Positions 6,865 through 15,573 of a stretch of 50,409 nucleotides of DNA are shown here, in pieces. Within the stretch, counting starts at the first letter, position 1. The number at the start of each line of letters is the position of its first letter. A program made the translations under genes and the position numbers. This DNA is from Streptomyces canus (lineage in GTDB: Bacteria > Actinomycetota > Actinomycetes > Streptomycetales > Streptomycetaceae). The notes under the pieces are model-generated. The model had not been told where the DNA came from and ran no database searches. It saw nothing but the letters and a program-made list of their open reading frames with translations. Location of the stretch: NCBI RefSeq assembly GCF_001514145.1, contig NZ_KQ948684.1:28729-79137 (forward strand), in the 5' to 3' direction.

Positions 6865-9545
6865 GGGTTCCGATCCGTCACATCGCCGGGCATCTGGTGT
6901 GGTCGGTGCAGGGCAGCGTGTGGGCGATCTACCGTCTGCACCCGGGTCCGGACGCTCAGGGTCGCCGCGAGGAGACCGTCCAGGGCACCTATGTGCCCGC
7001 CCCTGTCCGCGACGAACAGCTGGCAAAGATCACCCGCTTGGTGCGCTCGCTGTCCGGGGCGCCACGCCTGTATGGCATGTGTGCCCAGGTCGATCCGGGC
7101 GAGATCGCCCTCAAAATGATCGAGGGCATCGAGCCGGCCGAGCAGGCGCCCGGTGCGGGCCGGCACCCGTGGGTGGAGAACGTCGAGGCCACCCTGGATC
7201 TGCTGGACGACCAGGAGATGCACCGCCGCACCCTGTGGCTGGCCGTGCCCCTGCAGAGCGAAACAGGTGGCCTGCAGGTGTCGGCGTCCCTCGGTGCGGC
7301 GTGGGCCGAGGTCGTCCCGATGCTGGGCATGCGCCCGGCGCCGGTGGCCCGGCGCGAGGTGAGGGCCTACCGTGAGCAGGCCTCGCGGGTGGAGGCCGCG
7401 CTCGCCGGTGGCATCGCCTTCCGCCCGGCCCGCCCGGCGGAGATCGTGTGGATGATCCAGCACGCCCTCCACCGCGGCATGGCCGAGCCGTTGCTGGCGG
7501 AGGCCGAGTCCAGCGAGATGTATGGCGGGCAGGTACGCGAGGGGGTGTTGCGCTCCCCCAGCTACGCCGACCTCGGCCAGGTGCGCCTGCAGGAAGGCGG
7601 CCTCGACCCCGACCTCGACGACACGGGCGAGCTCAAGAGCATGGGCCGGATCACCCGGTCGGGCCGTAAGGCCTGGTGGCGAGTGAACACCGGCTCACCT
7701 TTGGGGCGGCGCTGGCTCCAGGTCGAGTCCGACGACGGGGTGGGTTACCAGGCGCAGTTGGCGCTGGCCGAGTGCCCGCCCGCGGTCAGCCAGGACGCCG
7801 CCGATCTGTTCGCCCAGCTGGAGATGCTGGACTTTCCCGTCGACTACACCGTCGACCTCACCCTCGTGCCCGCGGAGAGGGCCCGGGAGCAGGTGCGGCG
7901 CAAGAAGAACGAACTCGTCGACCAGGCCGACCAGTACGACGCCCGCCCCACCGGGATGCCCGCGTCCCTGACCGAGGCTGCCCGCGACCTGGGCGAGCTG
8001 GATGCCCGCCTGTCCCGCACCAGCGTGGAGGTCGAGGTGCAGTCCGTCACCGTGCTGAGCGTGTGGGGGCCGACCGCCGCCGTCTGCGACGCCCGGGCCC
8101 GGGCCCTGGCCGCGCTGCTCGGCGGCGCCGACTACCGGGCCGTGCGCCCGGCCGGCCTGCAAGAAGCCCTGTTCACCCTCGGTTTGCCCGGCACCGTACG
8201 GCCGGGGGTGGTGCGGGAGTTCACTCAGCATCAGGTCTCCGAGGACTGGGCGCTGGGCGGGGCCTTCACCGCTGCGGAGGTCGGCGACCCGAACGGGATG
8301 TTCCTCGGCATCGACCTGGACTGCGGTACCACCCGCCCCGTCATGATCAACGTGGCGGATGCGCCCAAGGTCGACGCGTCCGCGTCCATGGGGATCGTCG
8401 GGGATCTCGGTGCGGGCAAGTCAGTGATGCAGAAGCTGATCGCCGAGGCCGTGTGGGCTCGCGGCGGCTGCGCGATCTGTATCGACCGCACCCCTGTGCG
8501 CGAGTGGGCCGATTTCGCCCGCACCGCCGCGATAGGCCGCGCCCAGATCATCGACGCTGCCCAGGCCGAGGTGTCCATCGACCCGCTGCGCATGTTCGAC
8601 GGGCCCGAAGGCCGCCACTACGCCCTGTCCTACCTCACCCTGCAGCTCGGCATCGGCCCGATGAGCACGAATGGAGAGGTCCTCCATCACGCCGTCGAGC
8701 AGGCCGCCCTCAGCGACGCCCCGTCCATGCACCGTGTCCTTGAGGTCCTCGAGGAGATGGCCGCGCGCGAGGCGGGCAAACGGCAGGACGCGGCCGCGAC
8801 CCTCGCAGGCCTCATCCGGGTCGTCGCCACCAATTCCCTGGCCCGGATGGTGTTCGACCCGACGCTGCCACCGGTCAGGCTGGACGCCTCCAGCGCCTCC
8901 GACATGATCGTGATCACCACCACCGGTCTGAAGCTGCCGCCCAAAGCAGCCTTCGCTAATCCGGAGGTCCTGCACCAGCAACCGCTGGAAGCGCTGATCG
9001 GCCGGGCGGTGCTCTACCTGATCGCCGCGATCGCCCGGCAGACGGCGTTCGAGGACCCCGAGCGGTTCACCGCGGTGGTCCTGGACGAGCTGTACTGGCT
9101 CACCTCGTCCGCCGAAGGCACGGCCCTGGTCCACCAAATCCTCCACGACGGCCGCAAGCACGGCGCCGGGCTGTTGGCGGGCTCGCACGACGCCGAAGAA
9201 CTCGGGCCCGACCGCGGCTTGATGGCCTACCGGGCACTCGCCCGCACCGCAGACCGTGAACGCGCCCGCCGCGGAATCGAGTTCGTGGGCCTTGACCCGA
9301 ACGACGGCGAGCTGTTGCGGCTGGTGACCACCGGCCTGTCCCCCGTCGGCCAAAAGGGCCGGGAGGGCGAGTTCCTGCTGACCTGCCCGAGGCAGAACAC
9401 CGGCCGCATCAAGGTCTCCATTCCCCGCATCCCGCGCATCACCACCTCCATCACCACCACGCCAGGACGCCGCGTGGGCGTGGCTCCGCGCTCCGCCCCT
9501 GCGGCCGGTGAGGCCGTGGGCGCCCGTCCGAAGGAGCACATCTGA
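6861..9545 (+). CDS. VirB4/TcpF-like transfer ATPase
   Basis: 894 residues from GTG 6861, overlapping the previous stop. The N-terminal ~480 residues are a VirB4-type domain. Walker A is GDLGAGKS (residues 514-521) and Walker B is AVVLDELYWL (738-747, acidic pair D742-E743). Near the C-terminus, LTSSAEGTALVHQILHDGRKHGAGLLAGSHDAEELG fits the sensor/motif region of HerA-FtsK-type conjugation ATPases, and RGIEFVGLDPND follows. It energises assembly or substrate passage of the type IV secretion channel on the cytoplasmic side. The length is normal for the family. The stop TGA shares bases with the ATG of the next gene. Confidence 0.88.
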   Translation: MRVPIRHIAGHLVWSVQGSVWAIYRLHPGPDAQGRREETVQGTYVPAPVRDEQLAKITRLVRSLSGAPRLYGMCAQVDPGEIALKMIEGIEPAEQAPGAGRHPWVENVEATLDLLDDQEMHRRTLWLAVPLQSETGGLQVSASLGAAWAEVVPMLGMRPAPVARREVRAYREQASRVEAALAGGIAFRPARPAEIVWMIQHALHRGMAEPLLAEAESSEMYGGQVREGVLRSPSYADLGQVRLQEGGLDPDLDDTGELKSMGRITRSGRKAWWRVNTGSPLGRRWLQVESDDGVGYQAQLALAECPPAVSQDAADLFAQLEMLDFPVDYTVDLTLVPAERAREQVRRKKNELVDQADQYDARPTGMPASLTEAARDLGELDARLSRTSVEVEVQSVTVLSVWGPTAAVCDARARALAALLGGADYRAVRPAGLQEALFTLGLPGTVRPGVVREFTQHQVSEDWALGGAFTAAEVGDPNGMFLGIDLDCGTTRPVMINVADAPKVDASASMGIVGDLGAGKSVMQKLIAEAVWARGGCAICIDRTPVREWADFARTAAIGRAQIIDAAQAEVSIDPLRMFDGPEGRHYALSYLTLQLGIGPMSTNGEVLHHAVEQAALSDAPSMHRVLEVLEEMAAREAGKRQDAAATLAGLIRVVATNSLARMVFDPTLPPVRLDASSASDMIVITTTGLKLPPKAAFANPEVLHQQPLEALIGRAVLYLIAAIARQTAFEDPERFTAVVLDELYWLTSSAEGTALVHQILHDGRKHGAGLLAGSHDAEELGPDRGLMAYRALARTADRERARRGIEFVGLDPNDGELLRLVTTGLSPVGQKGREGEFLLTCPRQNTGRIKVSIPRIPRITTSITTTPGRRVGVAPRSAPAAGEAVGARPKEHI

Positions 9546-9895
9546 TGACCACTTCGTCCTGGGATCGCTCCCGGAGGATCGCCGCGGCGCTGAGCGTGAT
9601 CTCCGCGATCGCCGTCGTCGGCGCCACGGTCATCCTCGCTCTCGGGGTGGGCCTGCCAGACGCGTGGTGGCCTCACACCGGACGGGCCTTCGCCGCCGAC
9701 ACCGCGCACCACGATCCCTGCGCCCTGATCGTGGGCCCGGCCAAGGCGCACTGCGAGCGCGGCGCCGCGACCACTGCCTCCGCCGCTCAGCACGATGTGG
9801 CCGGCGGGGCGTGGAGGCTGGTGCCTGCCGGTGCAGGTGTGGGCGCTCTCGTGGTGTGGGGGCTGCGCGGCGCCGCTGGGCAAAGGCGGCGCTGA
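9545..9895 (+). CDS. Small membrane protein with C-x-L-I-x-G-P-A-K-x-x-C motif
   Basis: 116 residues, start overlapping the ATPase stop (TGATG). It has an N-terminal membrane segment (about residues 13-34), a ~50-residue extracytoplasmic part with CALIVGPAKAHC (residues 59-70), and a second hydrophobic stretch (about 92-107) before a basic end. The two cysteines, ten residues apart, could form a disulphide-closed loop outside the cell. The same motif recurs in the next protein (see findings). Unknown family; it is probably a structural part of the transfer channel because it sits inside the overlapping operon between the VirB4- and VirB6-like genes. Confidence 0.7.
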   Translation: MTTSSWDRSRRIAAALSVISAIAVVGATVILALGVGLPDAWWPHTGRAFAADTAHHDPCALIVGPAKAHCERGAATTASAAQHDVAGGAWRLVPAGAGVGALVVWGLRGAAGQRRR

Positions 9896-9896
9896 C

Positions 9897-12665
9897 GTGC
9901 TGCGTCCAGACCGCGCGACCCTGCGTTCCGCCGGCTTCGTCGTGCTGCTCACCGGCGTGTTTCTCATGGTGAACAGCCAGGTCGTGTACGCGGCGAGCAG
10001 CAACAGCGAGACCGGTGACCTCCTGGCGCCGCTGAACATCTCCTCCTCCGAGGGGCTGCCGATCAACGGCTACGAGTTGGGCGCGGACGGGGGCTCCATC
10101 GTCAGCTTCAAGACGCAGATCCTCGCCTTCGCGCTGTCCGGCGTGTTCACCCTCATCCGGCTCCTGGTCGGATTGGCCGGCTGGTCCATCGAGGTCGCTC
10201 TCCGGTTCCCGCTCCTGAAGATCCTCATCCGTCCGGCGCAGAAGGTCGCCGACTCCTACAACAACGTGGTCGTCGACACCCTCGGGATCAAGGGGCTCTT
10301 GCTCGCCTGGGCTTTTGTTTTTGCCGGGTTCATGATGGTGCGCGGCCGGGTCGGCCGCGGTCTCGGCGAGATCTTCCTGACCCTGCTGATCGCGGCGTTC
10401 GCCGCTTCCACCTTCGTCCGCCCCGACTACCTGCTCGCCGAGAACGGACCGCTGGGGCAGACCCAGCAGGTGGCCGCCGAGGTCGCCCAGGAGAGCGTCA
10501 ACTCCTACGACTGGGGCGGCAAGATCGCCAGCACCGACCCGTGCGCGGGCATGGCCGGCAACGCCGAGATCAAATGCCTGGAGCGTGAGGGGGAAGCTCC
10601 CGTCTCCGCGGAAGACGTGGCCCGCCCCCTTCAGGACTCGATCACCAACGCGCTGATCGTCAAGCCCTACATGCTGCTGGAGTACGGGCGCGTCCTCGAC
10701 CCCGCCAAGAAGTCCGACCGCAAGGCATACGCCGTCCATCTGAAATGGGTCGCCGGCGGCTACAAGGCCTACACCAGCAGCGACGACGGTGACGGCGGCG
10801 CCGACTGTTCCCTCATCGCCCCACCGGCGCGGAAGTACTGCGAGGAACAGAACCAGTCGCAGAAGGAGAGGGAAGGCAACTGCTCCTTGATCAAGGGCCC
10901 GGCCAAGGAGATCTGCATGGAGGACGGGGCCTCCCGGGATCTCACCGGCGAGCTGCCCGAACTCACCCCGGGCGGTGAACTGCTGGACACCGCACGACCC
11001 CTGGTGTCCGAGGAGGACCAGGAATTCAGCGCGTTCATGGCCGACATGAAGAAGGCCGGGGACGTCGGCAAGGCGTGCGCCGCCTACGCCGAGGAACCGA
11101 CCTGGTGGCGGGTCGGCGGCGCGTTCCTGCTGATGATTGCCGCGCTGTTCATCTGCGGCATGCTCCTGTCCAGCGCGATCGTCCTGCTCGGTACCCAGGG
11201 CGTGTGCGCTGCGGCGGCGGCCGCAGGGGGTGTCACCTTCGTCGCGGGCATGCTGCCCGGCCCAGCCCGCCAATCGGTGTGGAAGTGGCTGTCCCTATGG
11301 GGCATCGCGTGCCTCGCCGTGGTCGGCATCTGCGCCTTCATTCCCTTTTTCGGGATCGCCGTCGACGCCACCATCACCAACGGTCCCGACCTGATGGTCG
11401 AACGCATCCTGCTGATCGACGTCCTCGCTATCGCTGGTGCGGCCGGGCACCGCCGTCTACTGGTGGGCATCACATCCTTCGGCCGCCGCATGGCCATGCG
11501 GATGCGTTACGCCAAGATCGGCGGCACCCACCTGCCCGGCGACACATCCGAGCTCGCCGCCGCGCTCGCCATGAACTCCCCCGCCGCCATGGCCGGTTAC
11601 GGCGGCGGGCTGCGCGCCTTCGCCTCAGGTGGAGGCGGCCGGTACGGGGTGCTCGGCACCCGCCAGCGGCTGATGGGCGCACTCGCCTCCCTGGTCGACG
11701 GAGCGGGCATGCCGGTGGACACCGGCGGCATCCTCGCCGACGCCACCGCCGAAGCCGGGCGTGGTCTCGCCCCGCTCACCGCGGCCGCCGCCGTGGGCGG
11801 CCTGGGCGGGCGGCTCGGCGCCAAGGGCGCGCACTGGCTGCTCATCGGCAGGCGGCCGGAGGCGGAGCAGCTGGCCAAGTGGCGCAAGCCCACCGCCGAC
11901 GGCGACCCGGACACGGGCGGGCCCGTCGACGGAGGACCCGGCTCGGGCGGCACGGGGCCGCGCCGGCCCGGTGGCCCTCCCGACCGCTACCGCGACGAAG
12001 ACGGCCAGGTCGTCGACCGGGACTCCGGCCAGGTACTGCATGACCAGAACAGCGACCGCACCCTGCTGTCCACCCGCGCCCACAATCGTCTGGTCCGCTT
12101 TCGCGGCTACCGCATCCTCAACCGCGGGGGGCGCACGGCATACGGAGCGACGGCGGGTCTGCCCGCCAATGCCCGCCGGGCCAAGGCCGCAGGATCGCGC
12201 TACTCCCAGGACGCCCGACAGCAGGTACGGGTTTGGGCCAACACCGTCCGCGAGGACGGCCGGGTGTGGGCCGAGACGGGCCGTCAGGCGGCCCGCGCCA
12301 ACCGGGACAACGGCGACAGCGGCGGGATGGGCCCCTTCACCAGCCGCCGCCTGCCGACCCGTCCGGCCCCGGCTTCGCCGTCGGGCAGGTCCTCCAGCTC
12401 CCCCGACCGCACCGGGTCGGCCGTGCCGCACGCAGGCGCGCCCACGGTTCCTGCGGCCTCCTCCAGCGCGGCGCCCGCCGCCTCGCCGGAGCCCCCCGTG
12501 CGGTCCGCAGGCGGAACAACCAGCGGCCCCGGCCGTGGAGATGGGCCGGACCGGGTGCGGGAGGCCATGCGGGACAGCGCAGCGGATGCAGAACGCCGGC
12601 GCCAGGCCGAGGCCTTGCGACAGATGCGACAGCGGTGGGCCAACGAGGGCGGTGAAGGCGAGTGA
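9897..12665 (+). CDS. VirB6/TcpH-like polytopic channel protein
   Basis: 922 residues from GTG 9897 (a further in-frame ATG at 9795 would overlap the upstream gene deeply). It has a signal-anchor or signal peptide (about residues 11-30, ending VVYAASS) and membrane segments near 75-95, 135-155 and 160-180. A long extracytoplasmic loop (about 190-395) holds three Cys-x10-Cys motifs, and a cluster of membrane helices follows at about 405-530. The C-terminal ~330 residues are hydrophilic, Gly/Pro/Arg-rich and probably cytoplasmic and disordered. This layout, a polytopic core with a long soluble tail next to a VirB4 ATPase and a wall hydrolase, fits the VirB6/TcpH channel subunit. Confidence 0.78.
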   Translation: MLRPDRATLRSAGFVVLLTGVFLMVNSQVVYAASSNSETGDLLAPLNISSSEGLPINGYELGADGGSIVSFKTQILAFALSGVFTLIRLLVGLAGWSIEVALRFPLLKILIRPAQKVADSYNNVVVDTLGIKGLLLAWAFVFAGFMMVRGRVGRGLGEIFLTLLIAAFAASTFVRPDYLLAENGPLGQTQQVAAEVAQESVNSYDWGGKIASTDPCAGMAGNAEIKCLEREGEAPVSAEDVARPLQDSITNALIVKPYMLLEYGRVLDPAKKSDRKAYAVHLKWVAGGYKAYTSSDDGDGGADCSLIAPPARKYCEEQNQSQKEREGNCSLIKGPAKEICMEDGASRDLTGELPELTPGGELLDTARPLVSEEDQEFSAFMADMKKAGDVGKACAAYAEEPTWWRVGGAFLLMIAALFICGMLLSSAIVLLGTQGVCAAAAAAGGVTFVAGMLPGPARQSVWKWLSLWGIACLAVVGICAFIPFFGIAVDATITNGPDLMVERILLIDVLAIAGAAGHRRLLVGITSFGRRMAMRMRYAKIGGTHLPGDTSELAAALAMNSPAAMAGYGGGLRAFASGGGGRYGVLGTRQRLMGALASLVDGAGMPVDTGGILADATAEAGRGLAPLTAAAAVGGLGGRLGAKGAHWLLIGRRPEAEQLAKWRKPTADGDPDTGGPVDGGPGSGGTGPRRPGGPPDRYRDEDGQVVDRDSGQVLHDQNSDRTLLSTRAHNRLVRFRGYRILNRGGRTAYGATAGLPANARRAKAAGSRYSQDARQQVRVWANTVREDGRVWAETGRQAARANRDNGDSGGMGPFTSRRLPTRPAPASPSGRSSSSPDRTGSAVPHAGAPTVPAASSSAAPAASPEPPVRSAGGTTSGPGRGDGPDRVREAMRDSAADAERRRQAEALRQMRQRWANEGGEGE

Positions 12666-13813
12666 GCGCGTCCCGGCGCCGGCTGGGCCGGTGGGGGTGC
12701 GTGGTGGTGCTGTTGCTGCTGGCCGCCGTGTGCTGTGCCGCGCCGGTCAGCAATGCGATCAGCGCGTACGTCACCCTCAAGACGGGTGCCCAGGAGGACG
12801 GCGGGATCGCCGAGGGCGGCAGCGCCGCGGACATCCCACCGCGGATGCAGACCGCGTACAAGAAGGCCGTCCAGCAGGTCGGCAAGCATGTTCCGAAGTG
12901 CCGGGGCATGCGCTGGCCGCTCCTCGCCGGGATCGCCAAGGTCGAGTCCAACCACGCCATCGGCCGCACCATCGCCACCAACGGCGACATCACCCCGAAG
13001 ATCTATGGGGTGCTCCTCAACGGCTCCGGCCAGGGCGGCAACACCACCGCCTTGACCGACACCGACAACGGCCGCTGGGACGGCACCTCGAGCGCGGAGC
13101 GTGCGGTAGGTCCCTTCCAGTTCCTGCCCTCCACCTGGGAAGGCGTCGGCAAGGACGCCAACGGCGACAAGACCGCCGACCCGCACAACGCCGATGACGC
13201 AGCGCTCGGCGCCGCGATCTACCTGTGCGGCAACGGCCGTGACCTGACGAAGCGGTCACAGCTGAAGGCCGCGATCTTCCAGTACAACCGGTCGCAGGAG
13301 TACGTCGCCAATGTGCTGGGCTGGATCGACCAGTACACGGCGGCCGCCAAGAACCCGGACCTGAAGAACGTCACGGGAAGGGTCCGCACCGTGCTCGATG
13401 CGGCGCTGTCCCAGCGCGGCGTCCCCTACTCGTGGGGCGGCGGCAACGCGAACGGCAAGTCGACCGGCATCTGCTGCTCCCCCAGCGGGAAGAGCGGCGT
13501 GGGCATCAAGGGCTTCGACTGCTCCGGGCTGGCCCAGTACGCGTACGCAAGGGTGGGCATCAGCCTGCCGCGCGTCGCGGCTGCCCAGGCTGGTGTCGGC
13601 AAGCGGATCCCGGCCGGCCTCGGCACGAGCGCGCTCAAGGCCGGTGACCTCGTCTTCTATGCCAATGCTCCCGGACGTGATGCCACGATCTATCACGTCG
13701 GGATCTACGTGGGCGGCGGAAAGATGGTCAACGCTCCCCGCCCGGGGACCGTGGTGCGCCTGGACTCCGTCAACGCGATGTCGGGTTTTGCCGGGGGAGC
13801 GCGGCTGCTGTGA
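12662..13813 (+). CDS. Bifunctional lytic transglycosylase / NlpC-P60 peptidase (TcpG/VirB1-like)
   Basis: 383 residues from GTG 12662 (overlaps previous stop). An N-terminal membrane anchor spans about residues 12-30. The lysozyme-like domain carries a catalytic-type Glu at E95 in KVESNH and the later AVGPFQFLPSTW signature of transglycosylases. The C-terminal NlpC/P60 domain has the nucleophile Cys287 in GFDCSGLAQYAY and the catalytic His345 in YHVGIYVGGGKMVNAP. It cleaves peptidoglycan glycan strands and peptide stems outside the membrane, opening the wall for the secretion channel, as TcpG and VirB1 do. Both active sites look intact. Confidence 0.9.
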   Translation: MSASRRRLGRWGCVVVLLLLAAVCCAAPVSNAISAYVTLKTGAQEDGGIAEGGSAADIPPRMQTAYKKAVQQVGKHVPKCRGMRWPLLAGIAKVESNHAIGRTIATNGDITPKIYGVLLNGSGQGGNTTALTDTDNGRWDGTSSAERAVGPFQFLPSTWEGVGKDANGDKTADPHNADDAALGAAIYLCGNGRDLTKRSQLKAAIFQYNRSQEYVANVLGWIDQYTAAAKNPDLKNVTGRVRTVLDAALSQRGVPYSWGGGNANGKSTGICCSPSGKSGVGIKGFDCSGLAQYAYARVGISLPRVAAAQAGVGKRIPAGLGTSALKAGDLVFYANAPGRDATIYHVGIYVGGGKMVNAPRPGTVVRLDSVNAMSGFAGGARLL

Positions 13814-14445
13814 CCACCGCCCCGCGCTCACCGCGCCTGCTGCTGCTGAGCACCGTCATGCTCGCTATGGCGGGTGTCGCCCTGCTGGGCGGCCCGGGTC
13901 CGCAACCGGGCCCGCCGCCGACAGCGCAGACGGCCACGGATCGACCTTCGGCGGCCACAGTGCCTTCCGCTGGCAAGCCGACCGCTGGCACGGCTGTCTC
14001 CGCGACGTCCGCCGCATCGACCCCGTCGGCCGTCGAGTCCGCTCTGCCGCCGCACGGCGAGGGCGTGGCCGGCGACCCGGCCATCCAGCGGAACCTGGAG
14101 GCGGCCTGGCCCGCCGACCTTCCCGCAGGCGACGAGCGGGAGTTGCTTGCCGCCGGTCGTACTCTGCTCCGCGCGGACACCACCGGAGTCGGCCGTGCCA
14201 AATGGCCAGAGTTGTTCCCCGACTCAGGCCGCCAGGCGGTGGCCCCGGCGTTCGCCACCGCTCGCTTCCGCATCCAGGCCGCGATCGCCCGCCGCGACGG
14301 CAGCCCGGACAAGGCGGTCGTCCATCTGGTGTGGGCCGGCATGGACCGCGGCGGCACCTTCACCGATCTCCGCATCACCGACTGGGTCTTCACCCGCACA
14401 ATCAAGAAGGCAACAGCGACATGGACTCCCCGGCCCCGTACCTGA
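13810..14445 (+). CDS. Secreted or membrane-anchored protein of unknown function in transfer operon
   Basis: 211 residues from GTG 13810, overlapping the stop of the wall hydrolase. An N-terminal hydrophobic segment (about residues 11-27) is followed by a Pro/Thr/Ala-rich linker (28-80) and a compact alpha/beta domain (about 85-200; ...LLRADTTGVGRAKWPELF..., VVHLVWAGMDRGGTFTDLRITDW). The tail of this domain resembles small NTF2-like folds in pattern only. It is the last of the overlapping gene string, so it is probably an extracytoplasmic accessory of the channel. No family recognised. Confidence 0.65.
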   Translation: MTTAPRSPRLLLLSTVMLAMAGVALLGGPGPQPGPPPTAQTATDRPSAATVPSAGKPTAGTAVSATSAASTPSAVESALPPHGEGVAGDPAIQRNLEAAWPADLPAGDERELLAAGRTLLRADTTGVGRAKWPELFPDSGRQAVAPAFATARFRIQAAIARRDGSPDKAVVHLVWAGMDRGGTFTDLRITDWVFTRTIKKATATWTPRPRT

Positions 14446-14988
14446 CGGACCGGCGCGATCACATGCCAGCTGATCCGGTACTTGGCCTGGTCGACGCCGT
14501 CGACTAGCTGTACGACCACTGGTACCTGCCCCCCCTGGTGATCGCGCGTGCTGGGGCGCGGTGAGCTTGTGGTGCATCGGCTCGCGGCGCGCGCCTCGGC
14601 CGAGCCGATGGCCCTGCAGCTCGTCTCCAACCGGCATCTCGGAGGAAGGTCTTCTGGCGAGGCGTCCAGTTCGCCCGCGCCTGGACGGCCATGAAGGACT
14701 CTGGCTCGGTAGACGCTTGGAAATATCGTTGAAGAGAGGAGCCGTTAGCAGAAGTAATGCTAGAAGTGATGGATCGAATAACTCGAATTCCGCATTCTGC
14801 TGTGACCGTGTACGTCCCGAGATGTGCGGGTGAATTCATTTTTCGCGCTGGGAAGTTGACCGGCGCATGCGTAATCTTGCCGCTACGCAAACGGATCACC
14901 GCAGCTGGACTAGGTCGCAGGGTTGGATTGCCGTCCGTCGGCGGTTCTGGTGGCGGCCAGTTCACATCGCGTCGCACGGGGAGACATC
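14446..14988. other. Inter-operon region with hairpin, remnant frames and AT-rich promoter zone
   Basis: Between the two large operons no convincing gene is present. A well-spaced Shine-Dalgarno (AAGAAGG) precedes ATG 14421, whose frame stops at a TAG around 14505 after 28 residues and would continue for 18 more (LYDHWYLPPLVIARAGAR). A second unsupported piece (FWRGVQFARAWTAMKDSG...) ends near 14730. From about 14700 to 14860 the base composition drops clearly below its surroundings, as expected of a promoter for the downstream pilus operon. Confidence 0.4.
14575..14610. terminator. Hairpin downstream of transfer operon
   Basis: Perfect 10-bp arms CATCGGCTCG / CGAGCCGATG separated by 16 nt, about 130 nt after the last transfer gene. 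No T tract. It may end the transfer operon transcript. Confidence 0.5.
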
Positions 14989-15573
14989 GTGGAACGTCGC
15001 GCACATCGGATTCATCACAAGACCGTCGCCTTCATCTCGCTGTGCGCTGCGCTCGTCCTGGCCGCGTGCAGTTCGTCTGACGGGACGGATGAGGCGACAG
15101 GCCAATCCCCGGGCGTCGCACAGTCCCCCACGTTGTCTGCCTCCGCCGACCCGAGGGAGACGGCGACAAGGGAATCGATCGCTGCGTACGTGGCCTATTG
15201 GCAGGAGATGGAGAAGCTGTACGCCGACCCGACCGGCAAGGGCGCGCATCTGGATCAGTACGCCGCATCCGCTGCGCTGAAGAACGCCGAGGCGGACGCG
15301 AAGCGCGCTCACGACCGCGGCCTCCTCTACACCGGCAGCGTCGCCCTCACCAACCAAACAGTCACCAAGGTGAACGTTTCGGGCAAGATACCCAATGCGA
15401 CCGTGTCCAGCTGCCTGGACGTTTCCAAGTGGCAGACCGTCGATGCCAAGACCAAGAAGCCGGTGTCCCTGCCGGAGAACCGGCTGACGAAGTACCGGGT
15501 CCTCAGCACCGTGGAGAAGTACCCGGAAGGGTGGCGGGTCACCCGCGATGAGCCCCAGGGCAAGCCATGCTGA
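14989..15573 (+). CDS. Putative lipoprotein, first gene of pilus operon
   Basis: 194 residues. GTG 14989 was chosen because GGGGAG lies 6-8 nt upstream and a clean lipoprotein signal follows: basic start (MERRAHRIHHK), hydrophobic core, lipobox LAAC with Cys27. Residues ~28-60 are Ser/Thr-rich. The mature domain (about 60-194; ESIAAYVAYWQEMEKLYADPTGKGAHLDQYAASAAL...) resembles the small extracellular domains found in many actinobacterial lipoproteins of unknown role. The stop overlaps the next start region. Predicted to sit on the outer face of the membrane near the pilus or transfer apparatus. Confidence 0.75.
   Translation: MERRAHRIHHKTVAFISLCAALVLAACSSSDGTDEATGQSPGVAQSPTLSASADPRETATRESIAAYVAYWQEMEKLYADPTGKGAHLDQYAASAALKNAEADAKRAHDRGLLYTGSVALTNQTVTKVNVSGKIPNATVSSCLDVSKWQTVDAKTKKPVSLPENRLTKYRVLSTVEKYPEGWRVTRDEPQGKPC

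Noticed and set aside
7676..9539. Long open frames on both strands inside the VirB4-like gene
   Set aside because: They are shadows caused by high GC and lack of stops; they have Arg/Pro-rich random composition, and the real gene has clear Walker motifs in its own frame.
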